Assembly: GCA_963924555.1 (NCBI GenBank)
Contig: OZ004594.1
Coordinates: 1-64,000 of the forward strand
Direction: 5' to 3'
Source: Crambe crambe
Taxonomy: Eukaryota; Porifera; Demospongiae; Poecilosclerida; Crambeidae
Length of the DNA: 64,000 nucleotides
Made by a program: the position numbers and the translations under genes. Below are positions 22,501 to 33,184 of this stretch, in pieces (position 1 is the first letter of the stretch; each line of letters starts with the position of its first letter). The notes below the pieces were generated by a model. The model worked only from the letters and a program-made list of their open reading frames with translations. It did no database searches and had not been told where the DNA came from.

Positions 22501-24898
22501 TTCTCCTATACGAAAAGCAGTTTCAAATTGCTGCTCTGAGGAACACTGAAGCAGAACGTACTGGTGTCGGTAATTTGAGCACTTCGGTCACTCCAACTGG
22601 TTGGATCCATGTATCCATAGAGCCTTCTGAGATTGAGACTTCTTTCGAGTCTGAAAATTCTTTGTCACCGAGATCTGCTACAAGTTTTGTATCTTCCGGT
22701 TCACCGTCGTCTTCCCTCAATTCAGCTTCTGGCAAAAATTTTTATACGCACGTATGGAAGGGTATGATCTTCCTTGCTTCTGACCCCCACCCTTCTGTGG
22801 CACAGATGGCCCAGCATGTGATTCATAGTGTTCACGATAAGGTGAGTAACCCAATTATATGATATTTGACACTCTATCATACACTTGTGGCCATGCTTTC
22901 GATAGTTGCGTCAAAAATCACACACTCGCAGTATTGGGGTGACCCAAGCTACAGCGAGTTACCATTCTAACTCTCCGCCTCCCTCGAAAGATGCCCTCAC
23001 TTCCAAGTCTGCCACCTTGGGTCCGGCTACTGTGCGTCCTCCAGTTCGCCCTTTCCTCTCTCCTACGGCCTCTACTACTCATGAAATTAGAGGACAGTCT
23101 CTCGTCTCGATTTCTCATCATCGTGGCAATAGTGCTAAAAAAGCGGGCATGTCACTGCCTCCCAGTAGGAAGAGACCCAGCCCGTACGAAGAAGCAGATG
23201 ACGAGGATGATACTGATGGCACTAGCCGTGATCTTCAAGCAGTAACGACTGACTTTTATGATAGATGCTGCAAATACTTTGCAAATCCTCTGACCAAGGT
23301 GGTTTATTCTTTGGTTATAATTACACTCCTGGGTACGTATTTATGTATACTGCAGCAACCTGAAGATGCTGACACTGCCAGTCCGGGCTACCAGGCACGC
23401 GAGTATCGTTTCATCAGGAACCATCTTGCTAGAGATGAAGCAAAGAAAATGTGTCCTCTGCAAGCAAAGAGCAAACTCTCTGATCAAGTCTTTGTGAACA
23501 AGGTAGATAGGACTCCTCACCTTCTCAAGTTCCATCCTTACGCACCACACTTGGCAGTCATGCACAAGAGCGAGTGGAGGTTAGTGAATGATATTCACAG
23601 ATGACTACAGTTAATCTATTATGACTGACAGTATATGGGACATTGAAGAAGGTACGAGATTGGCAGTGCAGTACAATTCACCGGCTCGTATAACGGCAGC
23701 AGAATTTTTGAACCCTCACGACATCTCCTTTCTTCTTACTGGATCAGGTTAGAACCTGTTGAGCAGACTTGTACGTGTCATGCACTATTGTGTAACAGAC
23801 GATGGTGCTGTTCATGTGTGGAGAGACTATGATACGCAGCAGCCTTCTCTCGTTACTGCTTGGAGAGCTCTTACAGATATGCTTCCAGCCTCAAAAAGTA
23901 ATCAATGTTCCACTCCAATGTTCATTGAAGTCGTCTTACCTTGTATGTGAAGGTGCTGGCATGGTATTAGAGTGGGAGCAGGCCACTAGACTGCTCTACG
24001 CTGCTGGTGATGTTCGACATATTCGTGTCTGGGACACAGACAAAGAATTGAACATTCAGGACATTCCTACTGGTGCAGATAGCTGTGTTAGTTGCCTCAC
24101 TTCTGACTCTGCTGATCGTTCGTTGTTGATTGCTGGCTGTGGCGATGGTACAGTTCGTTTATATGATCGTAGGATGCCTCCAGCCAACTGGTAGTATAAA
24201 CTATGAATCCTCTGTAACCGTTTTTATCCATTCTCACTTCGTTTCAGCCTAGTACAAACTCTGAGAGAACACAAGAGTTGGATGATCAATGTGTACATGC
24301 AAATACACAATGCTGATAGAAATATAGTCACCTGCAGGTAAACCATCCGGTCCTTCTGTGATTCTTGATTCCGTCACAGGGTTTCGACTCTAATTACATT
24401 TCATAGCCATGGACTTATCTGTTAGAGTTAGGGTTAGGGAAAAGGTCGTTATTGTAGTCGTTGTCCTCTCTCTCGTATCATTGTTTTTGGTTTTAATGTT
24501 TTATTTTTTTTTGTATCAGTTCTGGGGGAGATGTCAAGATCTGGGATCCTCGATTTGCCAAACCCATCAAATCAATCTCTGGCTTACCCTCGTCTGTTAA
24601 TGTGTGTGAGGTTCACCCGCATTCTCCTCTACTGGCTTGTGCTTCACCACAGCAAGCGATTCGTATTTATAACTTGGAATCCGATGAAATGTTAAACCAC
24701 ATTCGTTATCATGATGGTTTTATGGGCCAAAAGATTGGCCCTACAAAGTGTTTAGCTTTTCACCCATATAAAGTAAGTTGTGAAGTTTCATGCAACTATA
24801 ATTCATTTGTGTAATTGGAATAGGTTTGGCTGGCAGCTGGAGGTACTGATGGATTCATTGCTATTTATTCAACTGAGAGAAAGAAATTAGGAATGTAA
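19513..24898 (+). CDS. RPTOR: Raptor, regulatory-associated protein of mTOR
   Basis: Scaffold of mTORC1 that recruits TOS-motif substrates and docks on Rag GTPases at lysosomes. About 25 short introns. The N-terminal RNC/caspase-like domain shows [15 protein letters not shown], then [20 protein letters not shown] (exon from 19733), the conserved His in [11 protein letters not shown] and Cys in YDCSHAG. The segment [17 protein letters not shown] and [20 protein letters not shown] follow, then HEAT repeats ([37 protein letters not shown]). A Ser-rich disordered linker precedes the seven-bladed WD40 ([26 protein letters not shown]). Order and length match animal raptor. A 176-bp MITE lies in the intron after HYNGHG. 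A frame around 23280-23360 that seems to encode a membrane segment is only intron read-through. Confidence 0.97.
20211..20386. mobile_element. pogo/Tc1-mariner-type MITE in an RPTOR intron
   Basis: 176 bp, begins CAGTGGAACCTCTAAATGCG and ends in the complement (GGGGTTCCACTG). It is flanked by a TA duplication (20209-20210 and 20387-20388). Internal AAGTGTCCTGATTA-type repeats mirror each other. No coding capacity; it depends on an autonomous relative elsewhere. It sits wholly inside the intron between 20190 and the exon starting near 20419. Confidence 0.9.
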
Positions 24899-24942
24899 AG
24901 TGAATGTGTTGTGTGATTTTTATTATTATTGTTGTTGCTATT

Positions 24943-24978
24943 GTTCTCTCTCTCTCTCTCTCTCTCTCCCTCCCTCCA
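24943..24978. repeat. (TC)n microsatellite in the RPTOR/arrestin 3' gap
   Basis: About 14 TC units followed by CCTCCCTCC between two convergent gene ends. A shorter (TC)n run lies in an RPTOR intron at 20400-20417. Confidence 0.9.
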
Positions 24979-25048
24979 TTCCATTTTTGAAGATAGGTTA
25001 TTAATACACATACTATATACACACAATGATAAAAAAGAAAATGAAGTG

Positions 25049-26815
25049 TCATAGTACGGGTTGAAATGAAGGCATTCCAGCAAATGAGTGAGATGCTGAA
25101 GTGGGTTTGCAATTATAAAATTTAAGATCAACGGTTTCATTACGACTCACCCAAAATACTATGAGGCACAGCACATAATCCTTTGACTTCTTCCTGTGAA
25201 CATCGTTGCACCCATTCAGGTGGTTTCCATGCTTCCCACTGCCCAATCACAAAACCAAATAATTACTCTTCTACCATAATATACGAGTCACTAACTGCTT
25301 TGTCTATTGAAGGTTTGATGAGTAAGGGCTGCCTCACTTCAATGTCAGGTGCCCAAGGTATATGAACATCGATATCGATAACATAATTGCACTATAGTCA
25401 AAGGTATAATGAGGATAAAGCTTGCACGCCACAACACTTACTTTAATCAGACATCCACCAGTAGAAGGAGGAAGTCCAACTTCAGACCCACATACAGTCT
25501 GTAAATCCAGCTCTAGGGATCTGAACCAACGATATTAAATAAGCTCCCATTTACCGTACCGTAAGCATTACGTCTTTTTGCTGCTATTTCTGGGACATCC
25601 AGAATGTACTAGTTCCAAGACAGAATCGTAAATCGTATGAGCTGAAAGCTCTTCTTCTTCTCTGCCCTTATCTGTGCCGTACAACTTGATCACTCTAATC
25701 ACCTACACAGTCAAGTGATGAATGAAGGCTATAATACAGTGAACCATCAGGTTGTACCTTGAGAGTGGAGTCCGACACGTCCACAGCAGAATTATTTTCC
25801 AAATGGAGATTAACAACAACTCGATCGTGAGGTTCATATGATAGCTTATCCAAACTGAATATAAAATAGATATTGATTACATTGCACACACGAAATGAAT
25901 AAATACTATTTACCTCGATGATACCTTGATGTCTCCTCTATTGATACAAAAAAAGGTTTTTACGCTACCAACAGCTGAACAGACATCCAGCCTCTTAGAG
26001 TTTGTTGGTTCACTGCACTCTATTGAATCCAAAACGACCAGTGACGTCTCTCCCTTCATTAAATTTTGTGTGATGGAATTTATAAAAGTCTATAAGCTAC
26101 AAAGACTTACTAATAACCGATGGTCTGGGGGGGCATCTGCGATTTCAAATACTGCTCCTATAGTGTATTTGATGACACCTTGCCATATTCGCCCACTAAC
26201 TGCATCTTCGTGCTTTGCACTGAATACTCCTTTACGTCACATTAATGGTCCAATAACTATGCAACAAACTCAAAAATAACTCACCTGGCAACCCGTGTGG
26301 TAATTGGTAGCGAAATGGATATGCAAAATAACCTTCAGGGAATCCGTCTACAAGAATATTAACATAAAGTAATCTACTCATAATTGGCCCATGCACAGTA
26401 TGTCTGAATTACCCATTCCCTCCAAGAATATAATCTATCCAGCTCTATATTTCAATGTGCATGGTATTATGATCCAAACCTTGATGTTCTGTCAGTTTTA
26501 TTTGAGTTCTGAGGAGATCTTTGCGTGCCTTGCGTTGGCCTACTTTAGTCTGAAAGGAATCCGCATCTGACTGCATCACATACTGGTAGTCGTATTCACA
26601 CAATTCTTGTCCACGTATAACCAATTTTAGACAAGTTCCTTTGCAGCCACTGGGAATGTACGCATACAGGGAACTAGGCAGATAGGAATTAGCAATTAGC
26701 TTCTGGCCCACTTATAAATCATCTCTGCTTACCCGTACACTGTATCTCCACCAACATACTGACTTTTATCTGTTCTGACCACTACTTCTATTTCTTTATC
26801 GCCACCGTTCATCAT
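25049..26815 (-). CDS. Arrestin-domain-containing protein (alpha-arrestin-like)
   Basis: Arrestin-fold adaptor, probably in membrane-protein trafficking. About nine exons read right to left. The N-terminal strand is EIEVVVRTDKSQYVGGDTVYG. It is followed by KGTCLKLVIRGQELCEYDYQ and a FPEGYFAYPFRYQLPHGLP segment equivalent to the conserved proline-rich FPF arrestin motif. Then comes VIKYTIGAVFEI, and later the C-domain LDKLSYEPHDRVVVNLHLENNSA. The C-terminus reads FVIGQWEAWKPPEWVQRC and ends ...MPSFQPVL. No PPxY motif is visible, so recruitment of NEDD4-family ligases as in ARRDC/TXNIP is not indicated. It also lacks features of visual/beta-arrestins that I would recognise. The exact subfamily is uncertain. 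It is head to head with ATAD5. Confidence 0.75.
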
Positions 26816-26903
26816 TGAAAGATAAGGTACACGCCCCTAGGCCCTGTACCCTGACTGTAGGTATGGATCGTCAGGGCACACCTAGCTAGCTAGCTAGCTA
26901 TAG
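26816..26903. promoter_or_regulatory. Bidirectional promoter, arrestin gene / ATAD5, with CTAG repeat
   Basis: 88-bp gap between divergent starts. It holds CCTAGCTAGCTAGCTAGCTA (26881-26900), ending 4 bp before the ATAD5 ATG. Confidence 0.5.
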
Positions 26904-29185
26904 ATGGACTTGGGCAATACCAAGGAGGGAAAGCTTTCCAGAACAAAAAATATTGCGTCCTTCTTCAAGCTTAGTCCTCCTAAAGAGAATAAAGATCTAG
27001 TGGATCGACCCAATGACTGTAATTCAGAGAAACTTGGATATCCTCAATTTGTACATGTGCAGCAAAAAAATGCCAGTGACAGATTCTGGGATCTATGTCC
27101 TTCTCATATTTTGAGTCAGCAAGATCCAGTCTTTCCCTCTGTGTCATCCAGCACAGAGGCGTGGCAATGGATGCATAGTAGGAATGGAACTATCTCGAGA
27201 GATCGGGAGGTAACTACTCTGTCCTAATCTTACAAGGTTTCACTTTTAATGCATAATTCAGTGCACTGAGAGTAGTTCTACGCTTTCTCTGAATGATGCA
27301 ATCAAAAAACTCCAGCGACAATTCCCATCTTTTGAGATTAAGCAAATGTTCGATCACTATTGCTCGTCAAGAGAAGACTCGAAACAAGGTGAAATGGTAT
27401 GCAGTATCCCTGTGGTTCAGAAGGAAGGGAGACTACATGTGGACGACTTGGCCTTTACCAGGAGAGGGAATTGTATATATGGTATTCCCTGGACACAAGC
27501 ATACCAACCCACTCGGGTTGAACTTATGATTGGAAATTTAAAGTCTTGCTCAGCTCTCCTGCAGTGGATGTCTACCTGGATAGGTAAACCTCTGGCATGC
27601 AGACGAGAAGCAAAGAAAGATGATCCTGATTTCATCTGTTCAAGTAAAATGACAAGTGCATCCTAACCACGTAACCCAACATCAGCAAACCCATGCTACA
27701 GGTGAATCGGATGAGGAGGAAGGACTAGCACCTGCTGCTTTGCTCCATGGACCTCATGGATGTGGTAAAACTACTGCAGTCTATACCTGTGCGGCAGAAT
27801 TGGGTTTATCGGTCAGTCTTTAGTAATGATATATTTTAGTGGCAGTATTAATTTGAATCATGTTTTTAGGTATTTGAAGTTAATGCCAGTGTGTTACGTA
27901 GCAAGTCCCAGTTGCTCCAAAAACTAAAGGAAGCCACACTCTCCCACCGAGTTCATTCTTTAAGTAACACAATGGAGAAAAGAAAATCGTCAGTTTGTTT
28001 ATCTACCAACACTGTCATTCTTTTCGACGAGGTATAATGATTTTTAATGCTACACTGTTAGATAATTTTTCATTAGGTTGATGTTGTCTTTCGTGAAGAC
28101 CATGGTTTCTTGCAAGCAGTTCAGGAAATCGTCTCCTCCAGCAAGCGTCCAGTCATTCTTACTTGCTCTGGTATATCCTTCGCAATCATGAGAGATCAAA
28201 GTGTCAAATCTTTGGTTATGTTCGTCTGTCTTAGACCCTCCTTTGGACCTGCAAGTGAAATTCCTCAAACTTCAATTTTCTTCCCCTTCTGAAGTAAGTC
28301 TCTTTCCTTTAGCCTTCCTTGTTATAAGTAATCATAATTATCAGTCTGAGGTAGCTGTTCACCTGTGTCTGTTGAGTTTGGCTAATGGATGGCCGCTTCC
28401 TCTAGACCAGTCTCTCCAGATCAGTCGTCATTTCCATTGTGATATACGCAAAGCAATTCTCTACATGCAATTGATGCTAAGTTGGCAACCAACTGATCCA
28501 TTTAAGCTACTCGATGACATCGATCCTGCACCTACGAGATTTACACCCCCATTGTCAATTTCTAAGGACATGTTTTTTCCTTGGCATATTCCACACCCTG
28601 TAACACACGACTACAATTTCAGTGACTTGGAAATGGAATCAATTTCTCTACTTGGTGACATAAAGGGAGCAGTGGATTGTATTAAAGGAAGAAGTCACCA
28701 CCTTATGGAGTGTGTTCATCGGTCTTGGCTCTCTATTCCAAAAGCTAATGTGCTAGACGAATTCCCTTCCGAAGGTTTTCCTCCACGCTGTTCGCTTGGA
28801 CAAGACGTTATAGAGACTTTATGCTTCCTGAGCGGTGTGGACCTTACCCCTGAAAGTGACATTCACGACAATGCTAAAAGGTATACGTTAGTTGTCGTAT
28901 GGTTGCATCCCTGATGACCTGCACGTTATAGGACTCCCAAACACCATGTCATCAAAAATGTCTTCCATAACCATTGGCTGTTGGCTCGCACCACCTTAGC
29001 TACGGAAGGCTTGCCTTTTTTGGAGATGATGTACAAGTATGATAACCTGAAGAGGGAAAATGGATCTGGACGAATGAGGCAGTGAGTTGTTGATTTCGAT
29101 TGTATACGATAATTATTACTCTCCTTGTAGATCTCGGCATTATTTTCATCCTCACTTCACACACTTAAAGGATTTCTTTGATTGA
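26904..29185 (+). CDS. ATAD5: ATAD5/Elg1-like PCNA-unloading clamp loader subunit
   Basis: Large subunit of an RFC-like complex that unloads PCNA from replicated DNA. Roughly nine exons, about 600 aa, much shorter than human ATAD5 (about 1840). Near the N-terminus TKNIASFF has the spacing of a PCNA-interacting peptide (hydrophobic-x-x-FF), with T in place of the usual Q. PWTQAYQP then gives the family lead-in. The AAA+ core shows Walker A GPHGCGKTTAV (near 27750), FEVNASVLRSKSQLL, Walker B VILFDEVD (split by an intron at 28034) and sensor-1 region SSSKRPVILTCSD. HFHCDIRKAILYMQ follows, as in Elg1 proteins. It ends HFTHLKDFFD. Convergent with PDAP1 (54 bp between stops). Confidence 0.88.
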
Positions 29186-29239
29186 AGAACACAATTTTTT
29201 TTTTTTTAATGACCACAAAATTATAATTATGATTATTGT

Positions 29240-30067
29240 TCATCTTTTTGAATCTGATATATAAAAAAGGATATTTGAACTAAAATTGATACCCAAACTC
29301 GTCTATTTTTACCTTTCTTTTTTTCTTCCTCTCTTTTCCTTGCAGCCTCTTCCCGCTGTTGTTTGATTATAGCTAGTCTAGCCAAGTCACGTCTTGCTTC
29401 TTCAGTCTTGCCAGCCTGATGAAGTTTTTTGTAGGCTTGTGTTGCACGCTGTTTCTCCAACTCCTCTCTGTCAATAAATTAGTATAGTGTCTTGAAAAAA
29501 AATGCTTGTAAATGTGCTCTGACCTTTCTCGGCGAGAGAGCTCAACTTTTGCATTAATATCAATATCTTTGGCCTTGAGCAACTTCTTGGGCATTCTATT
29601 TGGATTCTCCACCTCTATCAATCCATCGATACCTTTCTGCTTTGCTTGCTTCAACTGTGTAATACCATAGTCAATGCCCCAAGGCACCAATTATCAGTAA
29701 TACTTTTACATACGAGATCATCATCTTCACTTGATTCCCCTTCACTAGAGTCAGCTGGAGGGAGTTCTCCAGGGAGACCTCTAGATTCTCCACCCACTGC
29801 CACACCTTCTTCATCCTCTTCTGATTCCACTTCGATACCTTTTTTTCGCTGTTTGGAAGGAGTCAAATTTTCCTACATGCCCGTTAGGACTTACTTTCCA
29901 CTCTTTTTCCCTCGTCTTTCTTTCTTCTGCTACTCTTATCTCTTCCTCGGTGAGGTAACGTTTTCCTCTCCCTTTGTGCTGCACTTTGCTACGACCTAAT
30001 GGACACTTACATGGCATGGAACGGCTACCTACAGGCACCAAGCAATCAAACACCTACCTTTAGGCAT
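29240..30067 (-). CDS. PDAP1: PDAP1, 28-kDa heat- and acid-stable phosphoprotein
   Basis: Small, charged, disordered phosphoprotein associated with PDGF-A/translation-related roles in vertebrates. Reads [20 protein letters not shown] (start exon only 10 nt, 30067-30058), then an acidic Ser/Glu linker ([16 protein letters not shown]). [18 protein letters not shown] and ELSRRERE follow, and finally [20 protein letters not shown] and [17 protein letters not shown]. The block is collinear with human PDAP1. The last exon probably adds only DSKR after an intron ending near 29251; if that intron is retained the frame runs a little further to 29233. Head to head with CPSF4. Confidence 0.9.
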
Positions 30068-30138
30068 GATGACGACTTGCATTGATTTCCCAAATAACGC
30101 CCACTTCGTGCCCACTCTTCATCCCCTACCTAGCTGTA
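30068..30138. promoter_or_regulatory. Bidirectional promoter, PDAP1 / CPSF4
   Basis: Only 71 bp separate the two ATGs, the shortest divergent gap in the window. It contains CTACCTAGCT just before the CPSF4 start. Confidence 0.5.
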
Positions 30139-31155
30139 ATGCTTCAAGATCTAGTTAGTGGCGTTGAAGGATCCAGATTCGAGATAGAAGATGCTCTGGA
30201 TAAACAGCTGGGAGCAAGACCATTGCCGTTTCCTGGAATGGACAGTAATTGATCACCCCACAATTATATTAGCCATCATCATTAAATCTTTTTTTCAGAG
30301 AATAAAGCAGCACTTTGTGATTTATTCTTGAGTGGAGTTTGCACTCGTGGTGCTCACTGTCCCTTTCGCCATGTTCGTGGTGAGAGAACGATAGTTTGTA
30401 AACACTGGTTACGACATTTGTGCAAGAAGGGAGACGACTGTGAATTTCTGCACGAATATGACATGTCTAAGATGCCCATATGTTACTTCTTCCAAAAATT
30501 TGGTGAATGTAATAACAAGGACTGCCAGTATATGCATGTGGATGCCGAGTCACTGAAAATTCGGGATTGTGCCTGGTATGACCGTGGTTTCTGCAAGCAT
30601 GGTAGGTACCTAATTTTTCTCAGGTACTTTCTCTCATACTATCTCCTCCAGGACCTCATTGCCGTAACAGACATACCAGGAGAGTTCTCTGCCAAAATTA
30701 TCTCTGTGGTTTTTGTCCCGAGGGTTCAAAGTGTAACTTTGTCCAGTACGTGTTTGTGTAACTTTGTCTAGATGTTTGTTAATGTTAATGTTAGTCGTGA
30801 TCATTGCTAGTCCCAGATTTGAACTCCCAGTATCCAACCAACTCCCAGCAGCTAATCAGACCCTTAGCCTTCCGAGCTACCAGCCAACTGCACCAAAAAA
30901 TGCACAACCTCGAAGACCTTTGGACCAAGTTACTTGTTTCAAGGTACATTTTTAGTACCTAAAAAAGATCCTCATTTTGCCTTTTTTCCATGCAGTGTGG
31001 AGAGAAGGGACATTATGCAAACATGGTAAATTTGTTCTTCCATGAGAGAGGTTTTAAACTTTTGATCTTTTTAGTGCCCCAAATCATTTCGAGCTATGCA
31101 AATGGGCCTAATAGGATCTCAAGCACAGATTGCTGCGAATGTTGGAGTCAAGTAA
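30139..31155 (+). CDS. CPSF4: Cleavage and polyadenylation specificity factor subunit 4 (CPSF30)
   Basis: RNA-binding subunit that reads the AAUAAA signal with WDR33 in the 3'-end processing complex. The first exon encodes [20 protein letters not shown] then [12 protein letters not shown]. Five CCCH zinc fingers follow, for example [55 protein letters not shown] and DRGFCKHG. A linker ending [11 protein letters not shown] leads into the C-terminal CCHC knuckle [14 protein letters not shown] split over two introns. It ends QIAANVGVK. All features match the metazoan family. Tail to tail with RPS9 (89 bp). Confidence 0.96.
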
Positions 31156-31244
31156 AATTAATACTGACATTGTACACAAACTATTATAAAATGGAATCGT
31201 AAACATGAGCATCCTCATGGCACGTGAACCGCTTCGACTATAGT

Positions 31245-31937
31245 TCAGTCTTCTTCGTCCTCTTCCCCACCGCTTCCTCCTGCTCCGCCTTGAGCCTTGC
31301 GTTGGTTCTTCCTCTTTACACGACCTGGTCTTCCTCCACCAAGTGGTGAAGTCAGTGCAAGATCAATGTGTTTCTGCGAGTCCAATCGCACGACGAATGA
31401 AGGGACGTTCACAATTTGTTTGCGTACCCTACAATAGACGACCCACAATATTAAAACTTTTCGGGATTGATGTACTAACCTAATATGCCTGTGCCGTATG
31501 AGAACTCTGGCATGATGAATACTTTTGGCTAATCCAAGTTTAAACACTTGAGTCTGCAGTCGTCGTTCCATGAAATCTTCGACCTTTAGACCCAAGACGT
31601 AATCCAGTTTCATCCGTGCCTCGTCCAGAACACCTATCCTTACCAACCTTCGCAGAAGAGCATTACCTTCAAATAATCTCTTGGTATTCTTTTCGTCCAG
31701 GGTAAGTAATTCTCGAGCAGCTGTTCGAATTTTTGCCAGAGTTAAACGAACACGCCATACTTCCCGCTTGTTCCTCAACCCAAATTGACCTATGCAAAAG
31801 GAAACGACACACTCGAGACCTGTAGCTTCCATTATCAAAGGTGTTATACCTATTAACTTGAGTTCTTGGTCCAATCGAGCCTTCTCAAACGGCCGTCTTG
31901 GGGTCTGATAAGTCTTGGAACATACTGTCCGAGGCAT
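31245..31937 (-). CDS. RPS9: 40S ribosomal protein S9 (uS4)
   Basis: Small-subunit assembly protein near the mRNA entry channel. Starts [20 protein letters not shown]; an upstream in-frame ATG (31943) is not needed. Family blocks are [40 protein letters not shown], the S4 RNA-binding domain [20 protein letters not shown] and [19 protein letters not shown] with an acidic tail. Two introns (60 bp inside LIG|QFGLRN, and 51 bp inside HIR|VRKQ) are multiples of three without stop codons, so the unspliced gene reads as one open frame. A pyrimidine tract CCTTTTCTCT upstream could be the TOP element. Confidence 0.96.
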   Translation of the reverse strand: MPRTVCSKTYQTPRRPFEKARLDQELKLIGITPLIMEATGLECVVSFCIGQFGLRNKREVWRVRLTLAKIRTAARELLTLDEKNTKRLFEGNALLRRLVRIGVLDEARMKLDYVLGLKVEDFMERRLQTQVFKLGLAKSIHHARVLIRHRHIRLVHQSRKVLILWVVYCRVRKQIVNVPSFVVRLDSQKHIDLALTSPLGGGRPGRVKRKNQRKAQGGAGGSGGEEDEED

Positions 31938-32048
31938 CTTCACTCTCTAATGACCATGTGCTCGCAGAGAAAAGGCAGACAGATTGCACGTGATTTCTTT
32001 CGAGTTACGCGCGCGCAGAGCTAGAGTTGAGCTACGGTACAGCTAGCT
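31938..32048. promoter_or_regulatory. Bidirectional promoter, RPS9 / BUD31
   Basis: 111-bp gap. The minus strand carries the TOP-like CCTTTTCTCT (31966-31975), appropriate for a ribosomal protein transcript start. A CACGTG E-box lies at 31987-31992. The plus strand has AGCTAGCT directly before the BUD31 ATG. Confidence 0.5.
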
Positions 32049-32887
32049 ATGCCGAAAGTAAGAAGAAGTAAGAAGAGGCCTCCTGAAGGATGGGAATTGA
32101 TAGAGCCTACTTTAGATGAACTAGATCAGAAAATGAGGGAAGGTTAGTCCTCCCAGATAACTTTTTGGAAACTCTAATTAATGTGCATCATTCAGCTGAG
32201 ACGGAGTCCCATGAAGGCAAAAGAAAAGTAGAGGCTTTGTGGCCGATTTTTAAGTGAGTTTTCATGATCACAAAGTTACTACTTATATATATATATATTG
32301 ACATGAAGGCTCCATCATCAGAAATCCAGATATCTATTTGATTTGTTTTATAAGAGAAAAGTGATCAGCAGAGGTAATTTTGTTTGTCTTCTTGTGGTGT
32401 CGTACCCTGATAATTTTTATTTTCTCCATTAGAGTTATACGAGTTTTGTTTGAATGAAGGTTATGCAGATAAAAATCTCATTGCAAAATGGAAGAAGGTA
32501 TGTAGTCTAATCACATGTAATGCACACTTGAGGGGAGCCATAGACAGCTGCATCATTGCAGGCTGACCCCATCCCTCTCTCTAGAAAAAAAAGCTACTGC
32601 TAAATTATACAACCCACACTATATCAGTGCCTTGAAATACAGTATTAATTTGGTGTCCTCTTCTAACTTGTGCTAGCCTGGCTATGAAAATCTGTGCTGC
32701 CTTCGCTGTATCCAGCCAAGAGATACCAACTTTGGCACAAATTGTGTATGTCGAGTACCAAAAAGCAAATTAGAAAGTGTAAGTCGTCATCTGACACCAT
32801 GCACTGTCACACTGATCTGACCCACTTGATTCACAGGGAAAGATTGTGGAATGCGTCCACTGTGGCTGCAGAGGATGCAGTGGATGA
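32049..32887 (+). CDS. BUD31: BUD31 (G10) spliceosomal protein
   Basis: Zinc-cluster protein of the catalytic spliceosome. Six exons give 144 aa, the family length. The start is [40 protein letters not shown] spans the first intron, then [20 protein letters not shown] and [14 protein letters not shown]. The cysteine-rich C-terminus reads [20 protein letters not shown] and ends [13 protein letters not shown]. All zinc-binding cysteines are present. Tiny introns (46-150 bp) break the frame, so no long ORF is visible. The true stop is TGA at 32885-32887. Confidence 0.96.
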
Positions 32888-33184
32888 CTAGCCTCGAACC
32901 CAGCATATTTTTTTTCCTTTTTTTTTTTTTTTTTGAGCTGATCTATTCATGTCATCCACCTAGCCTCAACCCGAGGCAGGGTTCAAGGCTAAGTGAATGA
33001 CATGAATAGACAAATTTTCAGCAAACACCTTTTGTTCCCACCTGTCCTTTCTAAGTCATCACTAAACAGCTGTATATTGAACACCTGGCTGCTTGGTTCT
33101 AATGTAATTTTTTTCTCCGCAGCTAAATTCAATTATCCTGTGATAGTGGGTACAGTAAAAATGTACACCAACCAAAACTGTAGT
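32888..33184. repeat. BUD31 downstream hairpin and T-run
   Basis: 32941-32972 and 32979-33011 are near-perfect inverted arms (core CTATTCATGTCAT / ATGACATGAATAG) around a ~6-base loop. They are preceded by a long T-run (32910-32933). The arm also carries TAGCCTCAACCC, echoed at 32890-32901 (TAGCCTCGAACC). It is probably a small foldback element at the convergent 3' ends. Confidence 0.65.

Noticed and set aside
23281-23360. Apparent transmembrane helix within raptor ([18 protein letters not shown])
   Set aside because: It is read-through of a GT...AG intron; splicing joins ANPLTK to QPEDAD, as in other raptors.
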